From NCBI GenBank assembly GCA_015163815.1, contig JAAOIJ010000065.1, positions 1 through 17,090 on the forward strand: DNA of 17,090 nt. The letters run 5' to 3'. Numbering within the stretch: position 1 is the first letter of the stretch; every line of letters begins with the position of its first letter. The stretch comes from Endozoicomonadaceae bacterium. GTDB lineage: Bacteria > Pseudomonadota > Gammaproteobacteria > Pseudomonadales > Endozoicomonadaceae. The position numbers and the translations under genes were made by a program. Shown piece after piece: positions 7,305-15,999 of this stretch. The notes under the pieces are model-generated. The model was given only the letters and a program-made list of their open reading frames with translations, was not told the DNA's origin and did not search any database.

Positions 7305-10118
7305 TTATTTAGTATCTCCTAATGCTTGTTTCACTAACAAATTTTGTTCTTCTAAATGCGTTGAAAGATAACCACAAGCTGGAGCAGCTAAAGCATGTCG
7401 CCCTACATATTGAAGAGTGACTGTTTTTTCTTGATCCAATAAAACTAATACTTCATCAAAATATTGTCGAAGACAATACCAGCCGCCTTGATTTTTAGGT
7501 TCTTCTTGACACCAAATTAATTCTTTAATATTCATATAATGGCTTAAAATAGTCACTAATTCTTTGATTGGAAAAGGATATAATTGTTCAATTCGAATCA
7601 AAGCGAGATGCTTTAGATTAGACTCTTCACGACTTTTTAATAAATCATAATATACTTTACCAGAACATAAAACAATACGCGTGATATTTTGCCGATCTAA
7701 AGAGGCAACCTCATCGATCACAACCTCAAAACATTGATTTGATAATGAGTTTAATGTTGAAACGGCACGCTTGTGGCGCAGTAAACTTTTAGGAGAAAAA
7801 ACAATTAAAGGTTTTCGTATCGGTCGAATAATTTGACGTCGAAGCATATGAAAAACTTGCGCTGGTGTTGTTGGAATACAAATTTGAATGTTTTGTTGTG
7901 CAGCTAGCTGTAAAAATCGTTCTAAACGCGCAGAAGAATGCTCTGAACCTTGCCCTTCATAACCATGGGGTAATAACATCGTTAACCCAGATAATCGCCC
8001 CCATTTTATTTCTCCACTGGTAATAAATTGATCAATAACCACTTGCGCACCATTTGCAAAATCACCAAATTGTGCCTCCCAAATCACTAATGTTTTACTC
8101 ACTGTTGCTGAATAGCCATACTCAAATGCTAAAACAGCTTCTTCAGATAATAATGAATCATAAATATCAACTTTACCCTTGAAGCTTGGATCTAAATGGC
8201 TCAGGCTGATATAGGTGTTTGCTTTTTTTTGATTATGCAAGACAGCATGCCGGTGAGCAAAAGTACCTCGACCGACATCTTGCCCTGTTAATCGAATAGA
8301 ATAACCTTCAGATAATAAGGTAGCATACGCTAATAGTTCAGCCATTCCCCAATTTAAAGGCAAAGATTCATCGGCCATTTTTTGTCTATCTTGCATGATT
8401 TTTTTGACTTGATTCTGCATCACAAATTCTTTTGGCACAACACACAGCTGATGGCTTATTTTTTTTAAAGCAATCAAATCAACACGTGTATCATGCGGAT
8501 AAGTCCAATCTTTACCTAAATACGGCAGCCAATTTTCATGAAACCGATCTAAACTTTCGGCATTAATTAAATTAGGAACAACAGATTGTCCTGATTCCAG
8601 AGAATGACGAAATGCTTTAGCTAAATGAGTACTTTCTTCTGATGTGATGATTTGATCATTCAGTAAACATTCAATATATTTAGCATACGTTGTTTTTTGT
8701 TTTTTAATTTGTTGATACATTAAAGGTTGAGTGCCAAAAGGTTCATCCGCTTCATTGTGGCCCAGGCGGCGATAACACACTAAATCAATGACAACATCTT
8801 TCTTAAAAGCCATGCGATAATCAACAGCTAATCTTGTGACATAAGCAACCGCTTCCGGATCATCGCCATTAACATGAAAAATAGGCGCTTGAATCATTTT
8901 GGCAACATCAGTTGGATATTCAGTAGAACGCGCATCTTCAATACAACTAGTCGTAAAGCCAACTTGATTATTAACAATAATATGCAAGGTGCCTCCTGTT
9001 TTATAGGCTCTAGTTTGAGACATTTGAAATGTTTCCATCACAACGCCTTGACCAGAAAAGGCAGCATCCCCATGAATTGCAATCGGAATAATATTATTTT
9101 TTTCAAAATCTTGATGTTTATCTTGCCTAGCTCTTACTGATCCTTGGACAACAGGAGATACAATTTCTAAATGGGAGGGATTAAAGGCTAAAGCTAAATG
9201 AATGATATGCTCATCGATATTTAAATCAGAAGAAAACCCTTGATGATATTTCACATCACCTAATCCTTCTTGTGTTTTCCTAAGCCCTTCAAATTCATCA
9301 AATAAATCAGATGTTTTTTTTCCAAAAATATTCACCAATACATTTAATCGCCCACGATGAGCCATGCCAATTACAACTTCTCGAACACTGTAAGTACTGA
9401 GTTGTAAAATCATCGTATCTAATAAAGGAATTAAGCTTTCTCCTCCTTCTAGGCCAAATCGTTTGGTGCCAGGATATTTTGCAGCTAAATACTTCTCTAA
9501 TCCTTCTGCTGCATTGAGACGCTTCAAAATATGTAATCGTTCTTCAATCGATAAATTAATTTGTCCACGCCAATGTTCTAAATGCTCTTGAATCCAAACT
9601 CTTTGCTTGCTATCAACAATATGCATAAATTCAGAACCGATACTACCGCAATAAGTGGATTTTAAACAACTGACAATATCTCGCAATGAACGCAGATCAG
9701 GCCCTGTTAAAGTACCGGCATGAAACATGTCATCCATATCAGCATCAGTTAAACCATAATATGACAAATTTAATTCAGATAAAGGTAAACGAAGTGCCAA
9801 GCCTAGAGGATCTAAATTAGCATTTTGATGCCCTTGAACACGATAAGCTTCAATGAGATTTTGAACAGCAACTTCTTTTTCATCATGATGATCAGAGATA
9901 GCATCTGTTTGATAAGGTGGTTTTTTTCCTATTTCACGAAAACGCTCAATGATTGCTTGATGAGATACTTCCGGCATATCCATGACTGCGATTTGATCAA
10001 AATAAAGCCGCCAATCATCAGATAGTGTCTCTGGAGAAACTAAGTATTGTTCATAGAGCATCTCAATATAGGCTGCATTATCTCCAAAGGCCCAAGAAGA
10101 ATTCCACATGGCTTGCAT
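7305..10118 (-). CDS. sucA: 2-oxoglutarate dehydrogenase E1 component
   Basis: Thiamine-diphosphate E1 that decarboxylates 2-oxoglutarate and succinylates the lipoyl arm of SucB. I use the ATG at 10118 (937 residues), giving MQAMWNSSWAFG, close to the family N-terminus. The frame runs up to a TTG at 10142, and a GTG at 10133 has a well-spaced AGAGG, so the true start could be 15 bases earlier. Visible motifs: TKRFGLEGGESLIPLLD, MAHRGRLNVL, the ThDP/Mg site HGDAAFSGQG (349-358) with VNNQVGFTT, RRLGHNEADEP, GQDVGRGTFAHRHAV, QEEPKNQGGW, and a C-terminal GRHALAAPACGY block. All are intact and the length is normal. It begins the suc half of the operon, 213 bases after sdhB. Confidence 0.96.
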   Translation of the reverse strand: MQAMWNSSWAFGDNAAYIEMLYEQYLVSPETLSDDWRLYFDQIAVMDMPEVSHQAIIERFREIGKKPPYQTDAISDHHDEKEVAVQNLIEAYRVQGHQNANLDPLGLALRLPLSELNLSYYGLTDADMDDMFHAGTLTGPDLRSLRDIVSCLKSTYCGSIGSEFMHIVDSKQRVWIQEHLEHWRGQINLSIEERLHILKRLNAAEGLEKYLAAKYPGTKRFGLEGGESLIPLLDTMILQLSTYSVREVVIGMAHRGRLNVLVNIFGKKTSDLFDEFEGLRKTQEGLGDVKYHQGFSSDLNIDEHIIHLALAFNPSHLEIVSPVVQGSVRARQDKHQDFEKNNIIPIAIHGDAAFSGQGVVMETFQMSQTRAYKTGGTLHIIVNNQVGFTTSCIEDARSTEYPTDVAKMIQAPIFHVNGDDPEAVAYVTRLAVDYRMAFKKDVVIDLVCYRRLGHNEADEPFGTQPLMYQQIKKQKTTYAKYIECLLNDQIITSEESTHLAKAFRHSLESGQSVVPNLINAESLDRFHENWLPYLGKDWTYPHDTRVDLIALKKISHQLCVVPKEFVMQNQVKKIMQDRQKMADESLPLNWGMAELLAYATLLSEGYSIRLTGQDVGRGTFAHRHAVLHNQKKANTYISLSHLDPSFKGKVDIYDSLLSEEAVLAFEYGYSATVSKTLVIWEAQFGDFANGAQVVIDQFITSGEIKWGRLSGLTMLLPHGYEGQGSEHSSARLERFLQLAAQQNIQICIPTTPAQVFHMLRRQIIRPIRKPLIVFSPKSLLRHKRAVSTLNSLSNQCFEVVIDEVASLDRQNITRIVLCSGKVYYDLLKSREESNLKHLALIRIEQLYPFPIKELVTILSHYMNIKELIWCQEEPKNQGGWYCLRQYFDEVLVLLDQEKTVTLQYVGRHALAAPACGYLSTHLEEQNLLVKQALGDTK

Positions 10119-10268
10119 TCTACTCGCTTTCACAATACTCAACCTCTCATGCTAACTGATGATTCAAATGAAATACAGCGGAGCATCATACGACTAGATT
10201 CACTTATAAAACCGTCAACACTTTGCATTATTAATTGATGCAATATATCATATATCATGCTAATACAT

Positions 10269-10305
10269 AAAAAGAAACTTCAATATGATGCTTTAGTCTC
10301 TTTTT
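10269..10305. terminator. Weak terminator-like hairpin between sdhB and sucA
   Basis: AAAAAGAAACT (10269-10279) and AGTCTCTTTTT (10295-10305) are complementary over 11 positions with one G-U/A-C type mismatch depending on strand, and a 15-nt loop. On the minus strand (operon direction) the 3' arm itself is U-rich (AGTTTCTTTTTAT). It could act as a partial terminator or 3' end stabiliser of the sdh part, lowering suc expression. The same spacer holds a dyad, minus-strand TTGCAT-N9-ATGCAA (about 10239-10219), and a TTGACG that could belong to an internal sucA promoter, though no well-spaced -10 was found. Confidence 0.35.
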
Positions 10306-10331
10306 TTGAAACAGAATGATAAAATATAAAC

Positions 10332-11045
10332 CTAAGTGCTTTCCTCTAGCAGCAAATGCCGAATATGGCCAATCGCTTTCGCAGGATTTAAGCCTTTTGG
10401 ACAAACATTGACACAATTTAAAATACCTCGACAACGAAAAACGCTAAATGGGTCTGATAAATTGGATAAACGTTCTTTTTTTGCAGTATCTCGACTATCC
10501 GCTAAAAATCGATACGATTGCAATAGTCCAGCGGGTCCAATATATTTTTCAGGATTCCACCAAAATGAAGGACAAGCTGTCGAGCAACATGCGCATAAAA
10601 TGCATTCATATAATCCATCTAATTTTTCTCGATCTTCTGGTGTCTGAAGACGTTCTTGTACAGGAATAGGTTGATCATTAATTAAATAAGGTTGTATTTT
10701 TTCATATTGCTTATAAAAAAGCGCCATATCAACAACTAAATCACGAACAACAGGCATACCTGGCAATGGACGCAATACTAATTTATTTTTTTTAACGACT
10801 TGTGATAAAGGCATAATACAGGCTAAACCATTCACGCCATTAATATTCATACCATCTGAACCACACACCCCTTCTCGACAAGAACGCCTAAAAGAGAGCG
10901 TTTCATCTTGTGTTTCTTGAATTAAATGTAACAAATCCAACACCATCATATCCGTTTCTGCAGGAAAATCAATCGAATAATCTTGCAAATACGGATGATC
11001 ATGAACACAAGGATTATAACGATAAATTTGTACTAACAAATTCAT
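10332..11045 (-). CDS. sdhB: Succinate dehydrogenase iron-sulfur subunit
   Basis: This subunit carries electrons from the SdhA flavin to the membrane quinone site. It has 237 residues, as usual. All cluster ligands are visible: [2Fe-2S] Cys56, Cys61, Asp64 and Cys76 in SCREGVCGSDG and GLAC; [4Fe-4S] Cys148, Cys151, Cys154 and Cys215; [3Fe-4S] Cys158, Cys205 and Cys211. The layout CILCACCSTACPS is the same as in the E. coli protein. FWWNPEKYIGPAG (161-173) includes the tryptophan that lines the quinone pocket. The ATG has a clear AGGAG and follows sdhA by 17 bases. After it comes a 213-base spacer before sucA. Confidence 0.97.
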   Translation of the reverse strand: MNLLVQIYRYNPCVHDHPYLQDYSIDFPAETDMMVLDLLHLIQETQDETLSFRRSCREGVCGSDGMNINGVNGLACIMPLSQVVKKNKLVLRPLPGMPVVRDLVVDMALFYKQYEKIQPYLINDQPIPVQERLQTPEDREKLDGLYECILCACCSTACPSFWWNPEKYIGPAGLLQSYRFLADSRDTAKKERLSNLSDPFSVFRCRGILNCVNVCPKGLNPAKAIGHIRHLLLEEST

Positions 11046-11062
11046 AGTATTACTCCTAATTA

Positions 11063-12832
11063 TTAATATGAACGCTTTTGAGGTTTGAAGGCATCTATTG
11101 TTTTCGGTTGAAAATTAACAGCTCTGGACTCCAGTCTTTCACGATCTGAATAAAACAACAAATGCTTTAACCAATGTTGATCATCTCGAGCTGTAAAATC
11201 AGTACGGGCATGCGCACCTCTCGATTCTTTTCGAAACTCAGCTGCAACAGCAGTTGCAAGCGCCACTTCATATAAATTACCTAATTCTAACGCTTCAATA
11301 CGAGAGGTATTAAATACTTTACTTTTATCTTTCAAATGAATATGAGATATTCTATCACCTAATTGCTTTAATAATTTCAATCCTTTTTGCATACTGTCGC
11401 CTTCTCGAAAAACACCAAAGTATAGTTGCATAATGGATTGTAAATCATGCCGAATAGTCGACACTTTTTCTCCAGAACGTGAATTTTCTAATACTTGCCA
11501 ACGATGGCATGCTTTTTCAATGTCATCTGAATGCGGCTCATCTAAGGTGAGGCCATCTTTCAAGGTATCAATAATTTGTTGTCCTGCAGCGCGACCAAAT
11601 ACGACTAAATCGAGCAAAGAGTTTCCACCTAAACGGTTGGCTCCATGGACAGAAACACAAGCAGCTTCTCCACAAGCATATAACCCGTCAATTATTTTAT
11701 CTTGCCCTTCATACATTGTCAGTGCTTGGCCTGTAATCGTTGTTGGAATACCACCCATCATATAATGACAAGTAGGCACAACAGGGATAGGATCTTTAAT
11801 AGGATTAACATGTGCAAAAGTTTTTGCTAATTCACAAATACCGGGCAAACGTGAATACAAAGTATCTGCTCCTAAATGATCTAATTTCAGTAAAACATGA
11901 TCTTTATTTTTTCCAACACCTCGCCCTTCTAAAATTTCAAGAATCATTGATCTTGCAACAACATCTCGACTGGCTAAATCTTTTGCATTCGGAGCATAAC
12001 GTTCCATGAATCGCTCACCTTTTGCATTGAGCAAATAACCACCTTCTCCTCGACATCCTTCTGTCACTAAAACGCCACTACCGTAAATACCCGTCGGATG
12101 AAATTGCCACATCTCCATATCTTGAACTGGAAATCCTGCTCTTAATGCCATGCCAATACCATCTCCAGTATTGATATGCGCATTCGTTGTTGACGCATAA
12201 ATACGACCAGCACCCCCTGTAGCTAAGATGGTTGCTTTAGCTGATACGTGCACTAATTGCCCGTCTTCCATATTAATCGCAATCACGCCGACAACTTGTT
12301 TCTTCTGATTAGTAATTAAATCAATGGCATACCATTCATTAAAAAACACAGTACCTGCTTTTAAATTTGCCTGATAAAGTGTATGCAATAAAGCATGTCC
12401 TGTACGATCTGCAGCAGCACAAGTTCTTGCAGCTTGTCCTCCTTTACCAAAATTTTTAGATTGGCCTCCAAAAGGACGTTGATAAATTCGACCAGATTCC
12501 GTGCGAGAAAAAGGTAACCCCATATGATCTAATTCAAAGACAGCTTTTGGTCCGACTTGACACATATATTCAATGGCTGCTTGATCACCTAAATAATCCG
12601 ATCCTTTCACCGTATCATACATATGCCAACGCCAATCATCTTCTGGATCATCACTGGCAATAGCACAGGTAATCCCTCCTTGAGCTGATACGGTATGAGA
12701 GCGTGTTGGAAAAACTTTACTAATACAGACTGTATTCATCCCGGCAGTTCGTAATTGATGCGCAGCACGCAATCCAGCGCCTCCACCACCAATAACAATC
12801 GCATCAAAGGCTAACACTGGCATCTTATTCAT
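11063..12832 (-). CDS. sdhA: Succinate dehydrogenase flavoprotein subunit
   Basis: Catalytic subunit of complex II, oxidising succinate to fumarate with covalent FAD. I choose the ATG at 12832 (589 residues) because it overlaps the sdhD TGA as ATGA and fits the family N-terminus; the frame is open to an ATG at 12847. Key sites: FAD Rossmann GGGGAG (15-20); SHTVSAQGG with His46, the FAD-attachment residue; HPTGIYGSG with His245; ASRDVVARS with Arg289; CHYMMGGIP with His356; GANRLGGNS with Arg400. These correspond to the known dicarboxylate-binding and proton-shuttle residues. The C-terminal domain ends with KRSY. The protein is complete. Covalent flavinylation would need an SdhE-type factor, which is not in this window. 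Confidence 0.97.
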   Translation of the reverse strand: MNKMPVLAFDAIVIGGGGAGLRAAHQLRTAGMNTVCISKVFPTRSHTVSAQGGITCAIASDDPEDDWRWHMYDTVKGSDYLGDQAAIEYMCQVGPKAVFELDHMGLPFSRTESGRIYQRPFGGQSKNFGKGGQAARTCAAADRTGHALLHTLYQANLKAGTVFFNEWYAIDLITNQKKQVVGVIAINMEDGQLVHVSAKATILATGGAGRIYASTTNAHINTGDGIGMALRAGFPVQDMEMWQFHPTGIYGSGVLVTEGCRGEGGYLLNAKGERFMERYAPNAKDLASRDVVARSMILEILEGRGVGKNKDHVLLKLDHLGADTLYSRLPGICELAKTFAHVNPIKDPIPVVPTCHYMMGGIPTTITGQALTMYEGQDKIIDGLYACGEAACVSVHGANRLGGNSLLDLVVFGRAAGQQIIDTLKDGLTLDEPHSDDIEKACHRWQVLENSRSGEKVSTIRHDLQSIMQLYFGVFREGDSMQKGLKLLKQLGDRISHIHLKDKSKVFNTSRIEALELGNLYEVALATAVAAEFRKESRGAHARTDFTARDDQHWLKHLLFYSDRERLESRAVNFQPKTIDAFKPQKRSY

Positions 12833-13203
12833 GACGAAACGCCCCACAAAATTTGCACTCCAAATAATAAATAAATCAAGAGTAATAATGCAAAAAAACC
12901 TTGAAAAGCTAGTCGAATATAAACTGCTTTAGACCCCTGGAATCGCGCAATAAAATAATCTGTTGAAATGGTCCAAAGACCAATCCAACTATGTAATACC
13001 ATTGCAATTAAAGCCATCACGCTAAAAATTTTCACCCATGTATTTGAAAATAATGCATGCCATTCATAATAAGTTAAATGAGGGTGTCGAAATAAGTAAA
13101 CTAAAATAAAGATAAAATAAGCGCTTAATATGATAGCCGTGGCTCTTTGAATTAACCAATCACGTAGTCCACTACGTGATAAACTGGTTGCATTATTTAG
13201 CAT
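12829..13203 (-). CDS. sdhD: Succinate dehydrogenase membrane anchor, cytochrome b556 subunit D
   Basis: Small membrane anchor that forms the quinone site and heme b pocket with SdhC. The ATG at 13203 (124 residues, MLNNATSLSRSGLRDW) matches the E. coli N-terminus; a longer frame to 13254 exists only because it overlaps sdhC. AGGAG lies 10 bases upstream. Three transmembrane helices are evident (about 20-38, 58-80 and 96-118). VLHSWIGLW supplies His71, the expected heme ligand, and TDY supplies Asp82 and Tyr83 at the quinone site; numbering coincides with the E. coli protein. The start overlaps the sdhC stop by seven bases (ATGCTAA) and its stop overlaps the sdhA start by four, implying translational coupling. 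Confidence 0.93.
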   Translation of the reverse strand: MLNNATSLSRSGLRDWLIQRATAIILSAYFIFILVYLFRHPHLTYYEWHALFSNTWVKIFSVMALIAMVLHSWIGLWTISTDYFIARFQGSKAVYIRLAFQGFFALLLLIYLLFGVQILWGVSS

Positions 13204-13583
13204 ACCATCCACACTCCTAACAAAATACTGATCACGACGGATATTAACAAACAAAAACCGGCAGCAATACGGCCAGATGTTTTACTTTCTCCATACCCCA
13301 TATCCATCAATAAATGTTTTATTCCGGCACAAAAATGATAAATAAATGCCGATAAAAAAAGCCATATCATACTTTGAATCCAACCTTGATTTAATTGCTT
13401 GACTAAAAGGGTAAAGGTGGACTCTGACTGTAATGAACAGTCTAATAAATACAAAAAAAACCCAATGATAAACACTAATATAAAGCCCGATATTCGATGC
13501 AAAATAGAAGCAATTGCAGTCAAAGGTAATTTAATAGATAGCATATCTAAATTAACAGGTCTTTTTGTATTCATACTCAACAT
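13197..13583 (-). CDS. sdhC: Succinate dehydrogenase cytochrome b556 subunit C
   Basis: First gene of the operon and second membrane anchor of complex II. It has 128 residues and three hydrophobic helices (about 20-48, 68-92 and 104-127). SILHRISG (26-33) gives the quinone-site Ser26 and Arg30, and YHFCAGIKHLLMDMGYG (82-98) gives His83, the heme b ligand. The start is uncertain: the ATG at 13583 lacks a good ribosome-binding site, and an ATG three codons later (13574) is preceded by GAG and would give MNTKRPVNLD, the more typical beginning. Its transcription starts in the divergent region shared with gltA. Confidence 0.93.
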   Translation of the reverse strand: MLSMNTKRPVNLDMLSIKLPLTAIASILHRISGFILVFIIGFFLYLLDCSLQSESTFTLLVKQLNQGWIQSMIWLFLSAFIYHFCAGIKHLLMDMGYGESKTSGRIAAGFCLLISVVISILLGVWMVC

Positions 13584-13980
13584 AATCTATTATCAATCAA
13601 AAGATGTGAATGATTTGAATTATTAAATTCTTATCACGCATAGGATACAGTACAATATAGATTGTATAATTGGACTTGTTTTTTTACAAGTTATTTGAAA
13701 AATCCTATAAAAAATATCATAGACTGTTTTACTATGTTATTCGAAAAACAGACTGATGAAAATCAATAACCCTATGATCATTATCTATTAAAAAATACGC
13801 ATTAATGCTAAACTATCTGATACGGTATGATAAAAAAACTGGTTAATCAATGCAATAGCAGCATGCACTTATCGTCAAACAAGTTTGATCACATCTGAGC
13901 ATACGGCATAACACAGGATTAACATCACGACACATCCTGTGCGATAAAAAATATCAGTCTGCATGAATCACAGGAACACT
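13584..13980. promoter_or_regulatory. Divergent control region between sdhC and gltA
   Basis: The 397 bases hold no gene and must carry promoters for both directions. For gltA, TTGATC (13885-13890), 16 bp, CATAAC (13907-13912) is a fair sigma-70 candidate, and TATGAT (13826-13831) is a second -10-like box. For sdhC, minus-strand TTGTAA and TATACA (about 13689-13663) are spaced only 15 bp, so this is weak. Two dyads lie in the sdhC-proximal part: ACTTGT-N6-ACAAGT (13674-13691) and TACAAT-N4-ATTGTA (13651-13666); either could bind a regulator of the operon. No clear binding site of a known regulator was recognised. Confidence 0.55.
13912..13975 (+). promoter_or_regulatory. Possible RNA switch in the gltA leader (three complementary segments)
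   Basis: Segment A, CACAGGAT (13912-13919), is exactly complementary to segment B, ATCCTGTG (13934-13941). Segment B is also complementary over seven bases to segment C, CACAGGA (13969-13975), which contains the AGGA ribosome-binding site of gltA six bases before its ATG. A:B and B:C exclude one another, so pairing could expose or hide the start. This needs a transcript beginning upstream of 13912; from the nearer candidate promoter segment A would be mostly lost, leaving only B:C. Short stems; inference from sequence alone. Confidence 0.35.
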
Positions 13981-15246
13981 ATGACAACTCAATTTGCGAC
14001 CCTTACTCTCAACAATCAATCTATTGCATTACCGATACTACAAGGCACCATGGGTGGATATCAATTAGATATTCAATCTTTAGATCAGCATCATCTTTAT
14101 ACTTTTGACCCAGGATTCACATCAACTTCAGCATGCGCTTCATCAATATCCTATATTAATGGGGAGATAGGTCAATTATTACATCAAGGATATCCGATTG
14201 AAGAGTTAGCTCAAAAGACTTCATTTTTAGATGTATTTTACTTACTATTAAACGAAAAGCTACCCAATGAAAAAGAACAAAAGCAATTTGAACAAGCCAT
14301 CCAACACTATAATCAAATGGATAGCGATTGCATCAAAACCTTACAAACGATTGACTCGACTATGCACCCGATGGGCATACTATCTGTTTTGATAGCCGTG
14401 CTAGCCGGAAAATACCATGAACACGATGCATTCCATAACAAACACGAAAGAATCAATCGCATCAATCATATGATCGCTCAAATGCCTATTTTAGTCGCGA
14501 TGATATACCGTCATCAGCATCATTTACCGCTTGTTTCTCCTCAGAAGGACCTTTCATTTATTGACAATTTTTTATACATGATGTTTCATGGTACAGAACA
14601 CCCTTTTACAGATCAGATAATCATCAATGCAATCGATCGCATTTTACTATTACATGCCGATCATGAACAAAACGCATCAACTTCAACAGCTCGTCTTATT
14701 GGGTCTACAGGTAGCAATATTTATAGTGTTTTTTTAGGAGGTATCTCAGCGCTCTGGGGGCCTGCGCATGGCGGAGCCAATGAAGCGGTTTTAAATATGC
14801 TATCTGAAATAGGGGATGAAAAAAATATTGATCATTATTTAAAACGAGCTCAAGATAAAACAGATTCTTTTCGATTAATGGGTTTTGGACATCGTATCTA
14901 TAAAAAATATGATCCACGCGCCACTTTAATGAAAGAAACTTGTCATGACGTTTTAAACAAATCCAACCTCACCGAAGATCCTACTTTTAAATTAGCAAAA
15001 AAACTAGAAACTTTAGCTTTAAAAGATGATTACTTTATAAGCCGACACTTATACCCTAATGTCGACTTTTACTCCGGCATTATTTTAAAAGCGATTGGCA
15101 TTCCAAATAATATGTTAACGGTTATTTTTGCATTAGGTCGAACCGCTGGATGGTTAGCTCAATGGCAAGAACTTGTCAGTCAACCTAATCGTATTAGTCG
15201 TCCTAGGCAATTATATGTTGGATCTGAATTACGACATATCACTTAA
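13981..15246 (+). CDS. gltA: Citrate synthase (type II)
   Basis: Condenses oxaloacetate and acetyl-CoA to citrate, the entry step of the TCA cycle. I use the ATG at 13981 (421 residues, MTTQFATLTL) since AGGA lies six bases upstream; an in-frame ATG at 13963 lacks this. The catalytic set is present: HADHEQNASTSTAR with His228, GPAHGGANEA with His263, and PNVDFYSG with Asp362. GFGHRIYKKYDPRA and the C-terminal RISRPRQLYVG are family hallmarks. Length and layout fit the hexameric, NADH-sensitive gammaproteobacterial type rather than the short dimeric type (inference from alignment by eye). It is transcribed away from sdh-suc, so citrate formation and the later TCA steps share one control region. 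The gene after it is 73 bases on, with no terminator between. Confidence 0.97.
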   Translation: MTTQFATLTLNNQSIALPILQGTMGGYQLDIQSLDQHHLYTFDPGFTSTSACASSISYINGEIGQLLHQGYPIEELAQKTSFLDVFYLLLNEKLPNEKEQKQFEQAIQHYNQMDSDCIKTLQTIDSTMHPMGILSVLIAVLAGKYHEHDAFHNKHERINRINHMIAQMPILVAMIYRHQHHLPLVSPQKDLSFIDNFLYMMFHGTEHPFTDQIIINAIDRILLLHADHEQNASTSTARLIGSTGSNIYSVFLGGISALWGPAHGGANEAVLNMLSEIGDEKNIDHYLKRAQDKTDSFRLMGFGHRIYKKYDPRATLMKETCHDVLNKSNLTEDPTFKLAKKLETLALKDDYFISRHLYPNVDFYSGIILKAIGIPNNMLTVIFALGRTAGWLAQWQELVSQPNRISRPRQLYVGSELRHIT

Positions 15247-15319
15247 AGCAAAATAATATCAAACCTATACACTGTTCGAAAACCATTTGATTGTGATTTA
15301 TGTTAGGAGAAATAAAACA

Positions 15320-15961
15320 ATGGATAGTTTATTCAATTCTAATATATGGCTTTCATTATTGACATTAAGTCTCTTAGAGATCATTTTAAGCCTTGATAAT
15401 TTACTTTTCATTACATTAACCATTAAAAAACTACCAAAACAACAAAGAAATCGTGCTCGCACATTGGGTTTAGGGTTAGCCATGATCACACGCATTATAT
15501 TACTATTAACGCTTCTATTTTTAACGCAATTTAATATGCCTATATTAACTGTGATGCAGTATACTTTTTCTGCAAAAGATATCATTTTCATTATCGGTGG
15601 TTTATTTTTATGTATCAAAAGTATCATAGAACTATATTGCGATATACAAAAAAAATCAACTCACTACACGATTAAAAACTTAAATCTACAATGGCCGATC
15701 GCCATGCTGCAAATTGCTTTTATTGATATTGTTTTTTCATTAGATTCTGTCATTACAGCAATCGGTTTAACGCAGATGATTAGCGTTATGGTCACAGCGA
15801 TTATACTCTCTATGTTTGCCATGTTATTTTTTTCGAAAAAATTAGAACATATTATTGAAAAACATGCTGTGATAAAAACTGTAGCCTTGATTATTTTAGT
15901 GTTTATTGGCCTCCATTTAATCGCTGAAGGCTTTCATATTAATTTAAATAATATCCTGTAA
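15320..15961 (+). CDS. TerC-family integral membrane protein, C-terminally short
   Basis: Multi-pass inner-membrane protein of the TerC family, members of which are linked to tellurite resistance or to manganese export. The ATG at 15320 has AGGAGA nine bases upstream; the frame runs back to a TTG at 15287 without support. It has 213 residues and six or so hydrophobic segments. The family's two repeats of acidic motifs are intact: LEIILSLDN (19-27, Glu20 and Asp26) and IDIVFSLDS (135-143, Asp136 and Asp142), the expected metal-binding residues. The sequence LIAEGFHIN near the end normally leads into IPKGYIYFAMAFS and one more helix; here it stops after NLNNIL, so the last helix is missing. The core is intact and the protein may still work. 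Specific substrate unknown. Confidence 0.85.
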   Translation: MDSLFNSNIWLSLLTLSLLEIILSLDNLLFITLTIKKLPKQQRNRARTLGLGLAMITRIILLLTLLFLTQFNMPILTVMQYTFSAKDIIFIIGGLFLCIKSIIELYCDIQKKSTHYTIKNLNLQWPIAMLQIAFIDIVFSLDSVITAIGLTQMISVMVTAIILSMFAMLFFSKKLEHIIEKHAVIKTVALIILVFIGLHLIAEGFHINLNNIL

Positions 15962-15999
15962 AATCAATATCAAAGAATGCTATCTAGTCGATTATTACG

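Noticed and set aside
13204..13254. N-terminal extension of sdhD
   Set aside because: The extra 17 codons are the out-of-frame end of sdhC; homology, the AGGAG position and the ATGCTAA overlap all support the start at 13203.
14705..14917. 70-codon minus-strand frame inside gltA
   Set aside because: It lies wholly within the conserved catalytic part of citrate synthase and shows nothing protein-like of its own.
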